This document shows positions 15,277-16,060 of a stretch of 16,060 nucleotides of DNA, in pieces. Position 1 is the first letter of the stretch; each line of letters starts with the position of its first letter. Location: the NCBI GenBank assembly GCA_946478635.1, contig CAMLCX010000049.1, positions 1-16,060 of the forward strand. Direction: 5' to 3'. A program made the translations under genes and the position numbers. The notes under the pieces were generated by a model. The model ran no database searches, had not been told where the DNA came from, and saw only the letters and a program-made list of their open reading frames with translations. This stretch comes from an uncultured Pseudomonadota bacterium. GTDB lineage: Bacteria > Desulfobacterota_B > Binatia > UBA9968.

Positions 15277-15675
15277 ATGCCGGTCATTAACTTAACCAAA
15301 CAGACTTGGCTCGCCACCAAGGTACGCAAGGCGGATAATTTCGTCACCCGCCTGGTAGGGCTATTGAAGCGGTCGCACCTGGGGCCGGAAGAGGCGCTGT
15401 GGCTGATGCCAAGCAAGGGGATCCATACCATCGGCATGAAATTCCCCATCGACGTGGTCTTCCTGACGAAAAGTCATGAAGTCGTCGGTTTGATTTCCGG
15501 CCTGGCGCCGTACCGCATCAGCGCGATTCATCTGCGCGGTTACAGCGTGCTCGAGTTGCCCAACGGCACGATCCGAAAGTCACGCACCGAGCTCGGCGAC
15601 CAGTTTGAAATTTCTCTTGCGGAAGTCTCCGAGATCGACGATCTGAAGGACACCCGCTTGAGCCAGATCGGTTAG
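15277..15675 (+). CDS. DUF192 family protein within the Tad operon
   Basis: The 132-aa protein is a single DUF192 domain with the family pattern: TRLVGLLKR (24-32), GIHTIGMKFPIDVVFL (48-63), and VLELPNGTI (91-99). No signal peptide or membrane segment is visible, unlike many DUF192 proteins that are exported. The molecular function of the family is unknown. The gene starts 4 bp after the tadC stop with no strong ribosome-binding site, so translation is probably coupled. DUF192 genes do appear in some Tad loci, and its place between tadC and the tadE-like gene suggests a role tied to the pilus. That role is inference. Confidence 0.88.
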   Translation: MPVINLTKQTWLATKVRKADNFVTRLVGLLKRSHLGPEEALWLMPSKGIHTIGMKFPIDVVFLTKSHEVVGLISGLAPYRISAIHLRGYSVLELPNGTIRKSRTELGDQFEISLAEVSEIDDLKDTRLSQIG

Positions 15676-15728
15676 GTTTTAACAAGAGAGAGGGGTGTTT
15701 TCACCAAGGCAAGAAAGAGGTGAAGACC

Positions 15729-16060
15729 ATGGAAACGAAAAACAAATTTAGGAGTTTACTCGCTAACTGCTTCCGATGTACCGAATTGCTAGGACTTTGC
15801 GCGAAGAATAAAGGCCAGGCGCTGGTCGAGTTCACTCTCGTATTCCTTTTGCTCATCATCATTGCCTGGATTCCCGCTGATTTTGGCCTGGCGTTTTACA
15901 CCAGTCATATAGCGCAGAACGCGGTTCGTGAGGGGGCGCGTATTGCGGCGGCGGATCCAACACCACCGCCTAATACGAGTTGTACGCCTTTGTCGACGTG
16001 TTACGGCGCCGGCAACATTTTTCAAGAAACCGCAGTTCGTTTGCCCGCGGCATTGCTGGG
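15729..16060 (+). CDS. TadE-like pseudopilin, 3' end beyond the window
   Basis: The frame is open from ATG 15729 to the window edge (110 complete codons). A 29-residue leader with three Cys ends in KNKG, followed by QALVEFTLV. Cleavage after Gly29 leaves Glu34 at +5 and Phe35, as in TadE/TadF pseudopilins processed by CpaA. One membrane helix (about 36-52) is followed by FYTSHIAQNAVREGARIAA, the typical TadE continuation, and then a Pro/Cys/Thr-rich loop with Cys85 and Cys92. The ribosome-binding site AGAGGTGA lies 6 nt before the ATG. A 53-bp gap separates it from DUF192. TadE, TadF or a longer TadG-like protein cannot be told apart because the C-terminus is missing. Confidence 0.88.
   Translation, partial: METKNKFRSLLANCFRCTELLGLCAKNKGQALVEFTLVFLLLIIIAWIPADFGLAFYTSHIAQNAVREGARIAAADPTPPPNTSCTPLSTCYGAGNIFQETAVRLPAALL

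Overview
The window looks like chromosomal DNA of a Gram-negative environmental bacterium. Secretin-type Tad pilus genes and c-di-GMP signalling proteins point that way, and the general style is deltaproteobacterial or a related uncultured phylum. The taxon cannot be fixed from the sequence alone. There are no tRNA, rRNA or CRISPR features.

Left part (1-1393) is an accessory, repeat-rich margin. It holds the decayed 3' end of an IS1182-type transposase, a degenerate dispersed repeat, a minus-strand gene for a small exported protein with a clear terminator, and a 284-bp nested inverted-repeat element that resembles a MITE.

Middle part (1394-6896) is a minus-strand signalling block. Reading from the right, it contains a REC-GGDEF diguanylate cyclase response regulator, a membrane histidine kinase 6 bp behind it, a polytopic GT-C/PMT-like membrane protein, and then, after a 365-bp gap, a protein with a degenerate GGDEF domain and an apparently intact EAL phosphodiesterase domain.

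Right part (7378-16060) is a plus-strand Tad (Flp) pilus operon: flp pilin, cpaA/tadV prepilin peptidase, cpaB, cpaC secretin, cpaE, cpaF ATPase, tadB, tadC, a DUF192 gene, and a TadE-like pseudopilin cut by the window edge. No cpaD lies between cpaC and cpaE.

The most interesting point is regulatory. The EAL gene has a textbook sigma-54 promoter (TGGCACG-N4-TTGC) and flp has a near-consensus one. Both carry clusters of TGTC/GACA half-sites about 90-130 bp upstream of the predicted transcription starts, including a shared 11-mer (CAGAWTTGTCA). This suggests that one RpoN-dependent enhancer-binding protein co-regulates the pilin and a c-di-GMP hydrolase. A strong 18-bp hairpin between flp and cpaA probably sets pilin expression apart from that of the assembly genes.
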